A stretch of 34,554 nucleotides of DNA from an uncultured Pseudomonadota bacterium (GTDB taxonomy: Bacteria; Pseudomonadota; Gammaproteobacteria; UBA6186; Azoamicaceae), in assembly GCA_902827015.1 (NCBI GenBank), contig CADEGZ010000007.1, forward strand, positions 1 through 34,554, written 5' to 3'. Shown here piece after piece: positions 7,946 through 15,357 of the stretch (position 1 is its first letter; each line of letters starts with the position of its first letter). The notes below the pieces were generated by a model. That model was not told where the DNA came from and did no database searches. It saw only the letters and a program-made list of their open reading frames with translations. Both the position numbers and the translations under genes were made by a program.

Positions 7946-8053
7946 GGATTTTACAGTGTTTTTTGATAAAAATATTTTTGAAAAACCTTGATTAAGTTTT
8001 AAATCGATGGTTTAATACATTGAATGAACAAGATAAACGAGGATTTTACAGTG
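7946..8053 (+). repeat. 13-base direct repeat, copies at 7946-7958 and 8041-8053
   Basis: GGATTTTACAGTG occurs twice, 95 bases apart. The second copy carries the GTG start of the small membrane gene; the first opens only an 11-codon frame. Similar T/A-rich sequence after each copy suggests a small duplication of a translation start region. Confidence 0.6.
7988..8016 (+). promoter_or_regulatory. probable sigma-70 promoter of the transfer operon
   Basis: TTGATT (7988-7993) and TTTAAT (8011-8016) are separated by exactly 17 bases. Transcription should start near 8022-8024. That would leave the ATG at 8024 without a leader and favours the GTG at 8051, which has a ribosome-binding site. No other promoter of similar quality was seen before traL. 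Confidence 0.5.
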
Positions 8054-8221
8054 ACGCGTTTTACAAAAATTTTAATTGCTGTGGGCGTTGTTCTTGTATT
8101 GTGTTTAGCAGCTGCTAAAGAGCTTTCGCACACACATAAACAGGGCCATTCTGCTGTAGAGTTAATGGATGCTGACGAATTTTTAAAGCAGGTTAACAAG
8201 GAACCTATAAATCGCGAATAA
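8051..8221 (+). CDS. small single-pass membrane protein, first gene of the transfer operon
   Basis: This is a 56-residue protein starting at GTG, with ACGAGG eight bases upstream. An in-frame ATG at 8024 would add nine residues but has no ribosome-binding site and lies at the predicted transcription start. The N-terminal part TKILIAVGVVLVLCLAAA is a membrane anchor or uncleaved signal, followed by a hydrophilic tail of about 35 residues with several His and Asp/Glu residues. No family was recognised. It lies just upstream of the pilin ORF, separated by a 130-base leader with a large hairpin. Confidence 0.55.
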   Translation: MTRFTKILIAVGVVLVLCLAAAKELSHTHKQGHSAVELMDADEFLKQVNKEPINRE

Positions 8222-8280
8222 TTTAAGATAGAGCAAGAAGGATTTTATGATGATGCAATGATTTAAAGCGTTAAAGTAAC

Positions 8281-8320
8281 ACATGAAGTGAGAAACTTTT
8301 CAGGGAAACTCACTTCATGT
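8281..8320 (+). promoter_or_regulatory. 12-bp hairpin with a CsrA-like motif in its loop, transfer-operon leader
   Basis: The arms ACATGAAGTGAG and CTCACTTCATGT are perfectly complementary around a 16-base loop, AAACTTTTCAGGGAAA. The loop contains CAGGGA, which fits the CARGGA core of the CsrA consensus, and CsrA proteins prefer GGA in a hairpin loop. It lies 34 bases before the pilin-ORF start, on an element that encodes its own CsrA paralogue. The stem-loop is seen directly; CsrA binding is inferred. An oriT-associated inverted repeat is an alternative. Confidence 0.6.
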
Positions 8321-8333
8321 CCCCCATAGCGAT

Positions 8334-8346
8334 CACAAAGGATGAG
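8334..8346 (+). promoter_or_regulatory. ribosome-binding site overlapping a second CsrA-like motif
   Basis: CACAAAGGATGAG precedes the start at 8354. AAAGGA is the Shine-Dalgarno, and AAGGATG also matches the ARGGAUG part of the CsrA consensus. Together with the loop motif about 37 bases upstream it forms the two-site arrangement typical of CsrA-repressed messages. Confidence 0.45.
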
Positions 8347-8353
8347 AACGACC

Positions 8354-9049
8354 ATGGTTAATGTCGATTATATTGAACATTTGTGGGATGAGCAACCCTA
8401 TCAACAGGCTCAACCCAACCCTTTTTATCCGATTGCGGGTAAATGTCCGCTGTTAGATTTCCAAGGTTTATTGTGGCTGTACGCCGAGATCGTGGAGCGA
8501 TTGGCGCTTTCTCAATCCCATATTCCCTATAGTTCAGTTAAAGAGCTTGCCTATCCATTCGGTTTAAATGTCATTTATGTCCGTCAAGGCATTCGTGACT
8601 TAAAAGACCATGGGTATTTGGAAAAATTAAGGTTAGATCTAAAAAATAATTGCTATTACCGGCCTAAGAAACCCCAAATTAAATCCCTTCACTGTTATGA
8701 GGAGATCACTGTGTTTAAAAAAGGAGCCAACATCGTGCCCAAGCTTAAAACCCTTAAAAGAACTTCTTTTATTTTGCCGTTAATGGGCTTGTTAGTAACC
8801 ACAGGCTTAGCTTTATGCAATGGTGAGGCTTTTGCAGCCAGAGATACGCTTGAACAATTGAACGGCCTAGTAGAGATGGCTGAGGGCGCTAACAAAACAG
8901 TCGCTTATGTGGCGGGCGGCACAGCTTTATCAGTCGGAACTATTTACGCGTTAGCTAAGCAAAACATTATGGTATTCATTAGCTCAGCGGTTCTGGCGTT
9001 AGCCGCTTATAAAGGAACCGCTTTAGTCACAGCGGGATGCTTAATTTAA
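8354..9049 (+). CDS. winged-HTH domain read in frame into an F-type pilin
   Basis: One uninterrupted frame of 231 residues contains two unrelated parts. Residues about 30-105 form a winged helix (LLWLYAEIVERLALSQ, then VIYVRQGIRDLKDHGYLEKL), resembling the wHTH of the protein at 6446. Residues from about 128 onward are a propilin with signal peptide (see the nested pilin feature). The ATG at 8354 is chosen because the Shine-Dalgarno AAAGGA overlaps the alternative ATG at 8342. A DNA-binding domain in front of an exported pilin makes little sense as a single product, and two internal starts with strong ribosome-binding sites suggest separate translation of the pilin. In F a regulator gene (traY) also precedes traA. 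A loss of the stop between two genes is possible. Confidence 0.7.
   Translation: MVNVDYIEHLWDEQPYQQAQPNPFYPIAGKCPLLDFQGLLWLYAEIVERLALSQSHIPYSSVKELAYPFGLNVIYVRQGIRDLKDHGYLEKLRLDLKNNCYYRPKKPQIKSLHCYEEITVFKKGANIVPKLKTLKRTSFILPLMGLLVTTGLALCNGEAFAARDTLEQLNGLVEMAEGANKTVAYVAGGTALSVGTIYALAKQNIMVFISSAVLALAAYKGTALVTAGCLI
8711..9049 (+). CDS. traA: F-type conjugative pilin precursor (TraA), nested in-frame start
   Basis: The pilin polymerises into the conjugative pilus. GTG at 8711 is preceded by GAGGAG and GTG at 8735 by AAAAAAGGAG, giving precursors of 112 or 104 residues (F TraA: 121). A basic hydrophobic signal (FILPLMGLLVTTGLAL) ends in NGEAFA, and cleavage before ARDTLEQ leaves about 70 residues, as in F pilin. 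The mature part has two hydrophobic segments (KTVAYVAGGTALSVGTIYAL and IMVFISSAVLALAAY) joined by the short AKQN loop, matching the helix-loop-helix of F pilin. It is directly followed by traL. The pilin call is firm; which start is used, and whether an HTH-pilin fusion is also made, is not known. Confidence 0.8.
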   Translation: MFKKGANIVPKLKTLKRTSFILPLMGLLVTTGLALCNGEAFAARDTLEQLNGLVEMAEGANKTVAYVAGGTALSVGTIYALAKQNIMVFISSAVLALAAYKGTALVTAGCLI

Positions 9050-9336
9050 TGTCTGCGCCGCTGCCTATTTTTTTAAACCAACCACCTAAAATCTCGTTTT
9101 TTGAGAGAGCGGAGATTATGACGTTTATGTGTGTATGGATCTTATTTTTTATGTTTGATTTTATGGTGGTTGGATTTTTATTGGGGGTGTTGGCGGTTAA
9201 GGCGAGAAGAACATTACAAAAAAGTCCGCTTGGAGATTTAACCAAGATAGGGATTTATTGGTTATTGCCATATAGCGTTAGTAAGAGTTTTTTTAAAGTG
9301 ATACCGCCTTGTTATGTGAGGGAGCATCTGGGATGA
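9049..9336 (+). CDS. traL: F-type pilus assembly protein TraL
   Basis: This is a small inner-membrane protein of 95 residues (F TraL: 91) at the base of the transfer channel, corresponding to VirB3. The N-terminus SAPLPIFLNQPPKISFF is followed by a hydrophobic stretch (about 22-50) and the C-terminal ending YWLLPYSVSKSFFKVIPPCYVREHLG, which is close to the TraL family ending. The ATG overlaps the traA stop (TAATG); an ATG at 9037 in the same frame is less likely because it has no spaced ribosome-binding site. The stop overlaps the traE start in ATGA. Confidence 0.9.
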   Translation: MSAPLPIFLNQPPKISFFERAEIMTFMCVWILFFMFDFMVVGFLLGVLAVKARRTLQKSPLGDLTKIGIYWLLPYSVSKSFFKVIPPCYVREHLG

Positions 9337-9893
9337 AGACTCAGAGTTTAGCTCAAAATCTTAATAAAAATATTCAGTGGCGCAATCGCTTATTAATAGC
9401 ATTGGCTGGGTTATTTATTTTGAACGTCATTCAAGGGGCTTCGGTTTTTTCTTTGATTGGCAGGCAGAAGACCATTGTTATTCCAGCAACCTTTGATAGG
9501 GAATTTACCGTAAGTTCAAAATTCTCAGACAGCTACCTAGAGCAAATGGCGCAGTATTTTGCAGGACTGCTATTAAATGTCACGCCGGCAACTTGTGCTG
9601 TGAATGCTGAGACTCTATTGAGACATGTTGCTTCTGAAAACTATGCCGCTGTCAAAGAGCAATTGGTTGAGCAAAACAAAGAAATTGAAAAACGAGGGAT
9701 CTCGACGGCCTTTTACATTTCTCACTTGCGGGTTAATGCTAAAGGCTTATGGGTTGAGCTTAAAGGCGATTTAAAGATTTTAATTGCAAATACTCCGATG
9801 GAGTCCAATGCCAGAACCTATAAATTTCAATTCGCTAATCGAAATGGTCTTTTAAAAATTAAAACCTTTAGTGAGGTGCAGAAGGATGTTTGA
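9333..9893 (+). CDS. traE: F-type pilus assembly protein TraE
   Basis: This 186-residue protein (F TraE: 188) is the VirB8-like part of the inner-membrane platform. A single membrane span near the N-terminus (RLLIALAGLFILNVIQGASVF, about 20-42) precedes a periplasmic domain with the family signatures TFDREFTVSS and SYLEQMAQYFAGLLLNVTP. The ATG at 9333 overlaps the traL stop and has GAGGGA upstream; the TTG at 9309 is inside traL. The order traL-traE-traK-traB is the same as in F. Confidence 0.93.
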   Translation: MKTQSLAQNLNKNIQWRNRLLIALAGLFILNVIQGASVFSLIGRQKTIVIPATFDREFTVSSKFSDSYLEQMAQYFAGLLLNVTPATCAVNAETLLRHVASENYAAVKEQLVEQNKEIEKRGISTAFYISHLRVNAKGLWVELKGDLKILIANTPMESNARTYKFQFANRNGLLKIKTFSEVQKDV

Positions 9894-9996
9894 GGTTTTA
9901 AGAGCGCTTATTCTAGTATATTTGCTGCCACTTTTACCGATTATATCGTGTTATTTAACCAAAGGTTTTATTAAGACTTTTAGGGTCGACAACTGA
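9886..9996 (+). CDS. small membrane protein between traE and traK
   Basis: The 36-residue frame overlaps the last eight bases of traE and ends 13 bases before traK. Its product is mostly one hydrophobic helix (ALILVYLLPLLPIISCYL) with a basic C-terminal end (TKGFIKTFRVDN), so it could insert in the inner membrane. AGAAGG is very close to the ATG and GAGG lies ten bases away. No family was recognised. It exactly fills what would otherwise be an empty 116-base gap in a tightly packed operon. Confidence 0.45.
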   Translation: MFEVLRALILVYLLPLLPIISCYLTKGFIKTFRVDN

Positions 9997-10009
9997 AAAG
10001 GAATGATGG

Positions 10010-10690
10010 ATGAAAAAAGTTGCCTTGATTTTTTTAACGTTGTTCTCATTAACCGTTAATGCTTATCAACGCATTCCGGTACAAGAAGCTTCACCCATCA
10101 GCGCTAATGTTTCAGCAGACGCCTTGAATAGAATTGCGGTTGAGAACGACAGAATTATTGGGGTTAAAGGCACTTCTGGGCAATTTGAGCTGGATAAGGA
10201 CGTTGAGGCGGGCCAGATTTTTGTTAAACCCGTTGTTAAAGAGGGTGACGAGCCTATTCATATTTTTATTACGACTGAAAAGGGGCGCACTTATTCTTTG
10301 GGACTGATTGTTTCCGAAATTGGGGCAGAGAGTATTGTATTGGCTCCCCTAGAAGACAGTATTGCGACTACAGGGGAAAAATCCAGCTCTTATGAGTCTG
10401 CATTAAAAGAGTTGGTTAAAGCAATGCACACGCAAACTACTTTAGAAGGCTTTTCAATAGAACGCGCACAATTAAAACTGCCTAAAATCCAAGGTGCTCA
10501 AGTCTCTCATGTTCAGTCTTATGCAGGAAGACAATTATTAGGCGAGGTTTTGGAAGTTACCAATAACAACCATGAAGCCATCTTTTTAACGGAGGCTGAT
10601 TTTTATAGGGAAGGCATTCGAGCGGTATCTATTATTGATAAAGCGATGCCGGCAAAAAGCAAAACGCGGGTTTATTTGGTGAGAAGTTAA
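10010..10690 (+). CDS. traK: F-type outer-membrane core protein TraK
   Basis: This is a 226-residue secretin-like (VirB9-like) protein (F TraK: 242). A signal peptide (MKKVALIFLTLFSLTVNA) is followed by beta-rich periplasmic sequence: NRIAVENDRIIGVKG, GQIFVKP and HIFITTEKGRTYSL. A C-terminal region (GEVLEVTNNNHEAIFLTEA, ending SKTRVYLVRS) is typical of TraK. It forms the outer-membrane ring with TraV and TraB. AAAAGGA lies seven bases before the ATG. The stop overlaps the traB start (TAATG). Confidence 0.93.
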   Translation: MKKVALIFLTLFSLTVNAYQRIPVQEASPISANVSADALNRIAVENDRIIGVKGTSGQFELDKDVEAGQIFVKPVVKEGDEPIHIFITTEKGRTYSLGLIVSEIGAESIVLAPLEDSIATTGEKSSSYESALKELVKAMHTQTTLEGFSIERAQLKLPKIQGAQVSHVQSYAGRQLLGEVLEVTNNNHEAIFLTEADFYREGIRAVSIIDKAMPAKSKTRVYLVRS

Positions 10691-11916
10691 TGAGTTCAGT
10701 TAAGCAACAGATGTTAACATTGACAGAGCGATTTAAAAAATACCAACATAAGAATGCTTTAGTGGTAGGCGTATCCGTTGGAATTTTTGTTTTGGTGTTT
10801 ATGAGTTTAGATAGACCACAATCTACAAAACCAAAAAGTGATGCCGCAGATCAAACACCGCTGCATGATATTACCAAAACGGTTGAGGATAAAAACGTGT
10901 GGATGTTTGAGTCCGCTAAGCGCTTATCTGAGCAGGAAAAAAAGCAAGCGGTAGTGATGAACGAGCTTTCGGAAATTAAAAAGTCTTTAGCGGAATATAC
11001 TCAGAACTTAAACAAAAAAGAGCTTACAGAAGAAAAACCACCAGAGCAAGCCATTGAGCCGTTACCCACCATGCACTTTCCATCCTATTCTGAGCCAGCG
11101 CCTCAAAGTTTTTCTGGGCCTGCCCGTGCCCAGTCCATGAACACAATATTTTCCGAAACCCTGTCTTTAACCGGCTCACCCGAAAAACAAACACCGCATA
11201 TTAACAGTTATATTCCTGCGGGTACTTATGCCAAAGCGGTATTGTTAAGCGGTGTAGATGTGTCAGCGGGCGTATCCAGCCAATCATCTCCAAAACCCGT
11301 GTTACTAAGGCTTATCAATAAAGGCAGCTTGCCTAATAGAGCAGTGGGGAAAATGAAGGAATGCCGCATTATTGCGGCCGCTTACGGCGACTTGTCTAGT
11401 GAACGGGCTTATATGCGTTTAGAAAAGCTTAGCTGTGTTGAGACAGATGGGCATGTGATAGAAACCGATGTAGACGGGTACATCAGTGGTGAAGATGGCA
11501 AGAATGGAGTCAGGGGCAATGTGGTATTAAGAGATACGGAAGTTTTAACGCGCGGCTTTATGGGCGGTCTTTTATCTGGTTTAGGCAAAGCTGCCAGTAG
11601 TTCTTTTAGTTCTACCAGCGTGTCTCCTTTTGGCTCTGTGAATACTTCAAATGCTAAAGGTGCTGATATTTTTAAACAAGCAGGGGCACAAGGTGCGGGA
11701 GATGCCTTTGAATTGATGGCTAAATACAATATCCAACGCGCAGAGCAGTATCAACCTGTCATCCAAATTAGCGCAGGACGAACAGTAGATGTGGTTTTTC
11801 ATTCCGGCAGTGAATTTGGCGAGCAAAACAGAAAAGAAAAAAGAATGACTTCTACTAATACCCAGAACAATTTTCAATTTCCAAATCAACAACCAAGCTC
11901 AGGAGCAAATCCATGA
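10690..11916 (+). CDS. traB: F-type channel scaffold protein TraB
   Basis: This is a 408-residue VirB10-like protein (F TraB: 475) that spans both membranes and links the ATPase platform to the outer-membrane core. It has a cytoplasmic start, one membrane helix (about 24-42: ALVVGVSVGIFVLVFMSL), a charged coiled-coil stretch (about 60-110), a Pro-rich linker and a C-terminal beta-barrel (INSYIPAGTYAKAVLLSGVD, AVGKMKECRIIAAAYGDLS, ERAYMRLEKLSCV). The C-terminal signature SAGRTVDVVF is present. It sits between traK and an unknown periplasmic protein, with one-base and ATGA overlaps. Confidence 0.93.
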   Translation: MSSVKQQMLTLTERFKKYQHKNALVVGVSVGIFVLVFMSLDRPQSTKPKSDAADQTPLHDITKTVEDKNVWMFESAKRLSEQEKKQAVVMNELSEIKKSLAEYTQNLNKKELTEEKPPEQAIEPLPTMHFPSYSEPAPQSFSGPARAQSMNTIFSETLSLTGSPEKQTPHINSYIPAGTYAKAVLLSGVDVSAGVSSQSSPKPVLLRLINKGSLPNRAVGKMKECRIIAAAYGDLSSERAYMRLEKLSCVETDGHVIETDVDGYISGEDGKNGVRGNVVLRDTEVLTRGFMGGLLSGLGKAASSSFSSTSVSPFGSVNTSNAKGADIFKQAGAQGAGDAFELMAKYNIQRAEQYQPVIQISAGRTVDVVFHSGSEFGEQNRKEKRMTSTNTQNNFQFPNQQPSSGANP

Positions 11917-12488
11917 AATTGCGTAACATGATGGTTATCGCGGCAGCAATGGTTTCTTTTAATGTAAATGCCAATATTATTAAAGACTGTCAAGATTTTT
12001 TAGCCAGTATCGGCAATAGGGAAGGCTTTTGGTTATACCAGGCCAAAGATTACACGATTCAATCCGAAGAAGTTTTTTTGAAAGCTTATCAATACACCTC
12101 TGGCGATAAGACTTTATGTTCAAGGGTGGAAGACCAAAGGAGTTTATTTGAGCCGATCATTAACAGTAAAACGAGTGATTTTTCTGAAAATCATGCCCTA
12201 TTGTTCCTTAGCGATGGCAAGCACTCTGAACAAAAACAAACTATTCAACGTTTTGCAAAACACTACCACCTTAAAGTAATGACTCTCGATAAATCAAGCA
12301 CAAATTCTGAACTCAAAAAAGCATTGATACGCTTTGATGCCAATCAGCAAGATTTATTTCTCTTAAATCCTAAAAAACGCCAGATTGCACGCCTCAGAGG
12401 CAAACACCCGTGTTTGTTAGAGCAAAACTTCTTTTTTCTACTCTATGACAATATGCCACAACCTAAAGGAGTAAAGGAAAATAAATGA
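11913..12488 (+). CDS. exported protein of unknown function between traB and traV
   Basis: This is a 191-residue protein with a signal peptide (KLRNMMVIAAAMVSFNVNA). Two Cys residues lie in the mature N-terminal half (DCQDF, TLCSR) and one near the C-terminus (HPCLL). The region ALLFLSDGKHSEQKQTIQRF, HLKVMTLDKSS and DLFLLNPKKRQIARLRG has the strand-helix-strand pattern of a thioredoxin-like domain but lacks a CXXC motif. It may be a periplasmic assembly factor related in fold to TrbC or TraF; this is inferred from pattern and position. F has traP, trbD and trbG at this place, with no clear similarity. The start and stop both overlap neighbours in ATGA. Confidence 0.6.
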   Translation: MKLRNMMVIAAAMVSFNVNANIIKDCQDFLASIGNREGFWLYQAKDYTIQSEEVFLKAYQYTSGDKTLCSRVEDQRSLFEPIINSKTSDFSENHALLFLSDGKHSEQKQTIQRFAKHYHLKVMTLDKSSTNSELKKALIRFDANQQDLFLLNPKKRQIARLRGKHPCLLEQNFFFLLYDNMPQPKGVKENK

Positions 12489-12844
12489 GTAAACTATTCA
12501 TTTTAACATTAACACTGTCACTATTAACGGGCTGTTCCAATCATAAGTTTGATTGTCCCTACACGGATGGCGTGCGTTGCAAGTCCTTATCAGAAGTGGA
12601 CAAGCAAATCAATAACGGTCAAATTGGGAGTGAACCTGCTAAAAAAGCCTCGGATTTAAAGAAATTAGAACCTAAAAAAGTTCCTGACTCTCCATTACGA
12701 ACGCAAGAAGAAGTGTTGAGCTTATGGGTAGCGCCTTATCAAACCGAAGATGGGACTTACCATGAAGAAAAGCGCATGCACTTTGTGGCAAGAGCTGCTG
12801 AGTGGGTCGGCGCAGTTTCAGAAATTCAGGAAAATACTCCATGA
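12485..12844 (+). CDS. traV: F-type outer-membrane lipoprotein TraV
   Basis: This is a 119-residue lipoprotein (VirB7-like; F TraV: 171). The lipobox LLTGC places the lipidated Cys at about residue 17, followed by the conserved CPYTDGVRCKSLSEVDKQI with the Cys pair typical of TraV. The C-terminal part SPLRTQEEVLSLWVAPYQTE also matches the family. It anchors the outer-membrane ring to the membrane and binds TraK and TraB. It is shorter than F TraV. The start and stop overlap neighbours in ATGA. Confidence 0.9.
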   Translation: MSKLFILTLTLSLLTGCSNHKFDCPYTDGVRCKSLSEVDKQINNGQIGSEPAKKASDLKKLEPKKVPDSPLRTQEEVLSLWVAPYQTEDGTYHEEKRMHFVARAAEWVGAVSEIQENTP

Positions 12845-15357
12845 ACGTTAATCCCTCTCAAAAGCTAAAAAGTTTCAAAAAATCTTTAAAGCAATTTTTT
12901 TCTGATGCACTTTGGCAAGAAGAAGAAAAACCTATTCATGTAGGAAAGGATTTAAATCTAGAGGAGTTGGGCCTTTACCCTTTAAACGAGTATTTTCAAT
13001 ACGATTCCTATGATGAAGAGACGGGTATTTATCACTGTAAAAATGCTAAAGGCATTGTGTGTGAGGCAGAGCCCATGGATAGCGCTTCTGATAACAATAT
13101 GGAAGCATTATATACCCTGTTGCAGCGTACCTTACCTGAGCAAACCATTTTACAGTGCTTGCTGTACGCTTCACCCCATTTAGGAGAAACCTTTGATTTT
13201 TATGTTAAAGCGAGAGTTGAGCATCATCCGCTCACGGAAAAACTAGCGCAGCAGCGGGCAGAATTTTGGAAACGAGGCGTTTTTAATTCACTGATTCCAG
13301 GCCGGCAAATGATACTGAGAGACTATAAGCTGCTGGTTTGTTTAGTGTTTGATCACGAGTTAGATTTACCAGACTCTAAGATTTTTTCGTTAAAGGAACA
13401 GTTAAAAGGAACGTTACGCAATATTGATGTACGAAGTCATTTTGTTAAACCTGAGCGGTTATTGCAATGGGTGAATACCTTATTAAGGCCAGAAAACGTC
13501 CTTTATGAAAAGCAGCCCTATTATAATGAATTAACCAGTCTATCTACCCTGCTCGCCTCTCCTCATAGGCAAAAACGTATTTTTAGCGATCATATCTTGA
13601 TTGATGACGGTGAGTGGCAAATACGCAATTTTAGAGTAGAGGATTACGGCAAACAAAGTCTGCATTTAGCGCAAATGTCTGATTTAATTGGGCATTTATT
13701 TGAATACAATGCGCAAATCGGTTGCCCGTTCTCTTTAAGCTTTATCGTTAAAATATGTAAGGCTTCCGAAGAAAACGGCAAAGCTAACCGTCTTTCGTTT
13801 AGGGCGTTGCAACGCGCGGAGATGATTGGCAAATTTAGTCCCAAAGCGGTACGAGACGCTAATGATGCCAGAGCCATTGTCAGCGAGATTGAAAAATCAG
13901 AAAGACTGGCTTTGGTTTCTTTTAACATTAACTTGTATTGTAAAACCGCTGAAGCCCCAGAACATGAATCTAGCCTGATGAATGTCTTTCAATCCTCGCA
14001 TTGCAAGTGGAAGATTATTAAAAATTTTCAACTTCAAGGGGTTATGCTGCTCGCGCACCTGCCCTTGGGCCAAAACTTTAAGTGGTTAGAAGATATGCAA
14101 AAGCTTGGACTGCTTTATAAAGTCTGGGTAAAAAATGCCGCGGGGATGCTGCCCATGGTGGCGGAGCCTAAAGGCATGAATAATCCCAGACTCATGTTAA
14201 CCGGACGCAGAGGCCAGATATTCTTCTTCGATCCATTTGGAAATCCTCGCGCCAATTACAACACCTGCGTTGCGGGGATCCCAGGCGCGGGGAAATCCGT
14301 GACCGTTCAGGAAATCGTTTCTTCTTTAATCGGCACTGGCGGGCGAGTGTTTATTATTGATGTGGGCCGTTCCTATAAAAAGTTCTGTGAAATATTAAAC
14401 GGAGAGTTTATAGAGTTTAACAAAGAGCATCCCATTTGCTTAAACCCTTTTAGCGCTGTCAATGATGTTGACGAATTTTTAGGTTTTATGACACCCTTTG
14501 TCTGTTCTATGATTAATCCCAATGGCGATCCCTCTCCCTTAGAAATTTCTTATATTTCTAAAGCCATTAAGACGGTAGCAGACACTAAAGGCCGTACAGC
14601 TGGGATGTCAGAGGTGGCCGATTGGCTGCTAGAACAAGAAGATAGCCGCGCTCAAGATATTGGCAAAATGCTGTACCCATTTACCCGTGAGGGTCAATAC
14701 GGCAGTTATTTTAATGGTCCCGCCACTATTAGTTTTAATAATCCTATGGTGGTCTTTGAATTAGAAGAGATTAGCGGTAACAAACGATTTCAAAGCGTTA
14801 TCTTTATGCTGCTGATGTATCAAGTTACCGAAAAAATGCTTTTAGGCGGCCGCAAACAACAAATCTCTTTAATTATTGATGAAGCCTGGGACATGTTAAA
14901 AGGCGGTCAAGGTAGCGCGATTATTGAAAACATTGCCAGACGCGCTAGAAAATATAAAGGCGCGTTGATTACCATCACTCAAGGATTGAATGACTACTTT
15001 GCCTCATCCGCCGGAGAAGCTGCTTACATCAACTCTTATTGGAAAATCATTCACATGCAAAATCCTGAAGCCGTGGAGATGTTAATCGAGAACAAAAAAC
15101 TTAACTTAAATGAGTTTCAAAAAAGGCTATTGTGTTCCGTTACCACTGAACATGGCGTTTATTCCGAAATGGTCATTAAAGGGGATAGCGGCGAGTGTAT
15201 ATTGGGCAGGTTATTTCTTGATCCATTCTCTTGCATTTTATATTCCACACAAGCCAAAGATTTTGAAGATATTAATAATCTAAGAGCGCAAGGGATTCCA
15301 TTGGCTGAAGCCATTGCAATCGTAGCAGAGCAACGATTTAAACGAGGAGAGTCCTGA
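12841..15357 (+). CDS. traC: F-type secretion ATPase TraC
   Basis: This is an 838-residue VirB4-family ATPase (F TraC: 875) that powers pilus assembly from the cytoplasmic face of the inner membrane. The N-terminal TraC/VirB4 domain includes PGRQMILRDYKLLVCLVF and LTGRRGQIFFFDPF. Walker A is GIPGAGKS (479-486) and Walker B is LIIDEAWDML with Asp680 and Glu681. It is followed by the conserved NIARRARKYKGALITITQ and by SYWKIIHMQNPEAVEML. The ATG at 12841 overlaps the traV stop; earlier in-frame codons lie inside traV. The stop overlaps the start of a mini-ORF that resembles the Walker B region of this same protein. Confidence 0.96.
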   Translation: MNVNPSQKLKSFKKSLKQFFSDALWQEEEKPIHVGKDLNLEELGLYPLNEYFQYDSYDEETGIYHCKNAKGIVCEAEPMDSASDNNMEALYTLLQRTLPEQTILQCLLYASPHLGETFDFYVKARVEHHPLTEKLAQQRAEFWKRGVFNSLIPGRQMILRDYKLLVCLVFDHELDLPDSKIFSLKEQLKGTLRNIDVRSHFVKPERLLQWVNTLLRPENVLYEKQPYYNELTSLSTLLASPHRQKRIFSDHILIDDGEWQIRNFRVEDYGKQSLHLAQMSDLIGHLFEYNAQIGCPFSLSFIVKICKASEENGKANRLSFRALQRAEMIGKFSPKAVRDANDARAIVSEIEKSERLALVSFNINLYCKTAEAPEHESSLMNVFQSSHCKWKIIKNFQLQGVMLLAHLPLGQNFKWLEDMQKLGLLYKVWVKNAAGMLPMVAEPKGMNNPRLMLTGRRGQIFFFDPFGNPRANYNTCVAGIPGAGKSVTVQEIVSSLIGTGGRVFIIDVGRSYKKFCEILNGEFIEFNKEHPICLNPFSAVNDVDEFLGFMTPFVCSMINPNGDPSPLEISYISKAIKTVADTKGRTAGMSEVADWLLEQEDSRAQDIGKMLYPFTREGQYGSYFNGPATISFNNPMVVFELEEISGNKRFQSVIFMLLMYQVTEKMLLGGRKQQISLIIDEAWDMLKGGQGSAIIENIARRARKYKGALITITQGLNDYFASSAGEAAYINSYWKIIHMQNPEAVEMLIENKKLNLNEFQKRLLCSVTTEHGVYSEMVIKGDSGECILGRLFLDPFSCILYSTQAKDFEDINNLRAQGIPLAEAIAIVAEQRFKRGES

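Noticed and set aside
8247-8261. Four-codon frame (ATG ATG ATG CAA stop) with AGAAGGA in front
   Set aside because: It is too short to be called a gene, although it could be a translated leader in the transfer-operon mRNA.
11409-11892. Minus-strand open frames opposite traB
   Set aside because: They are antisense to the conserved TraB barrel and lack start signals.
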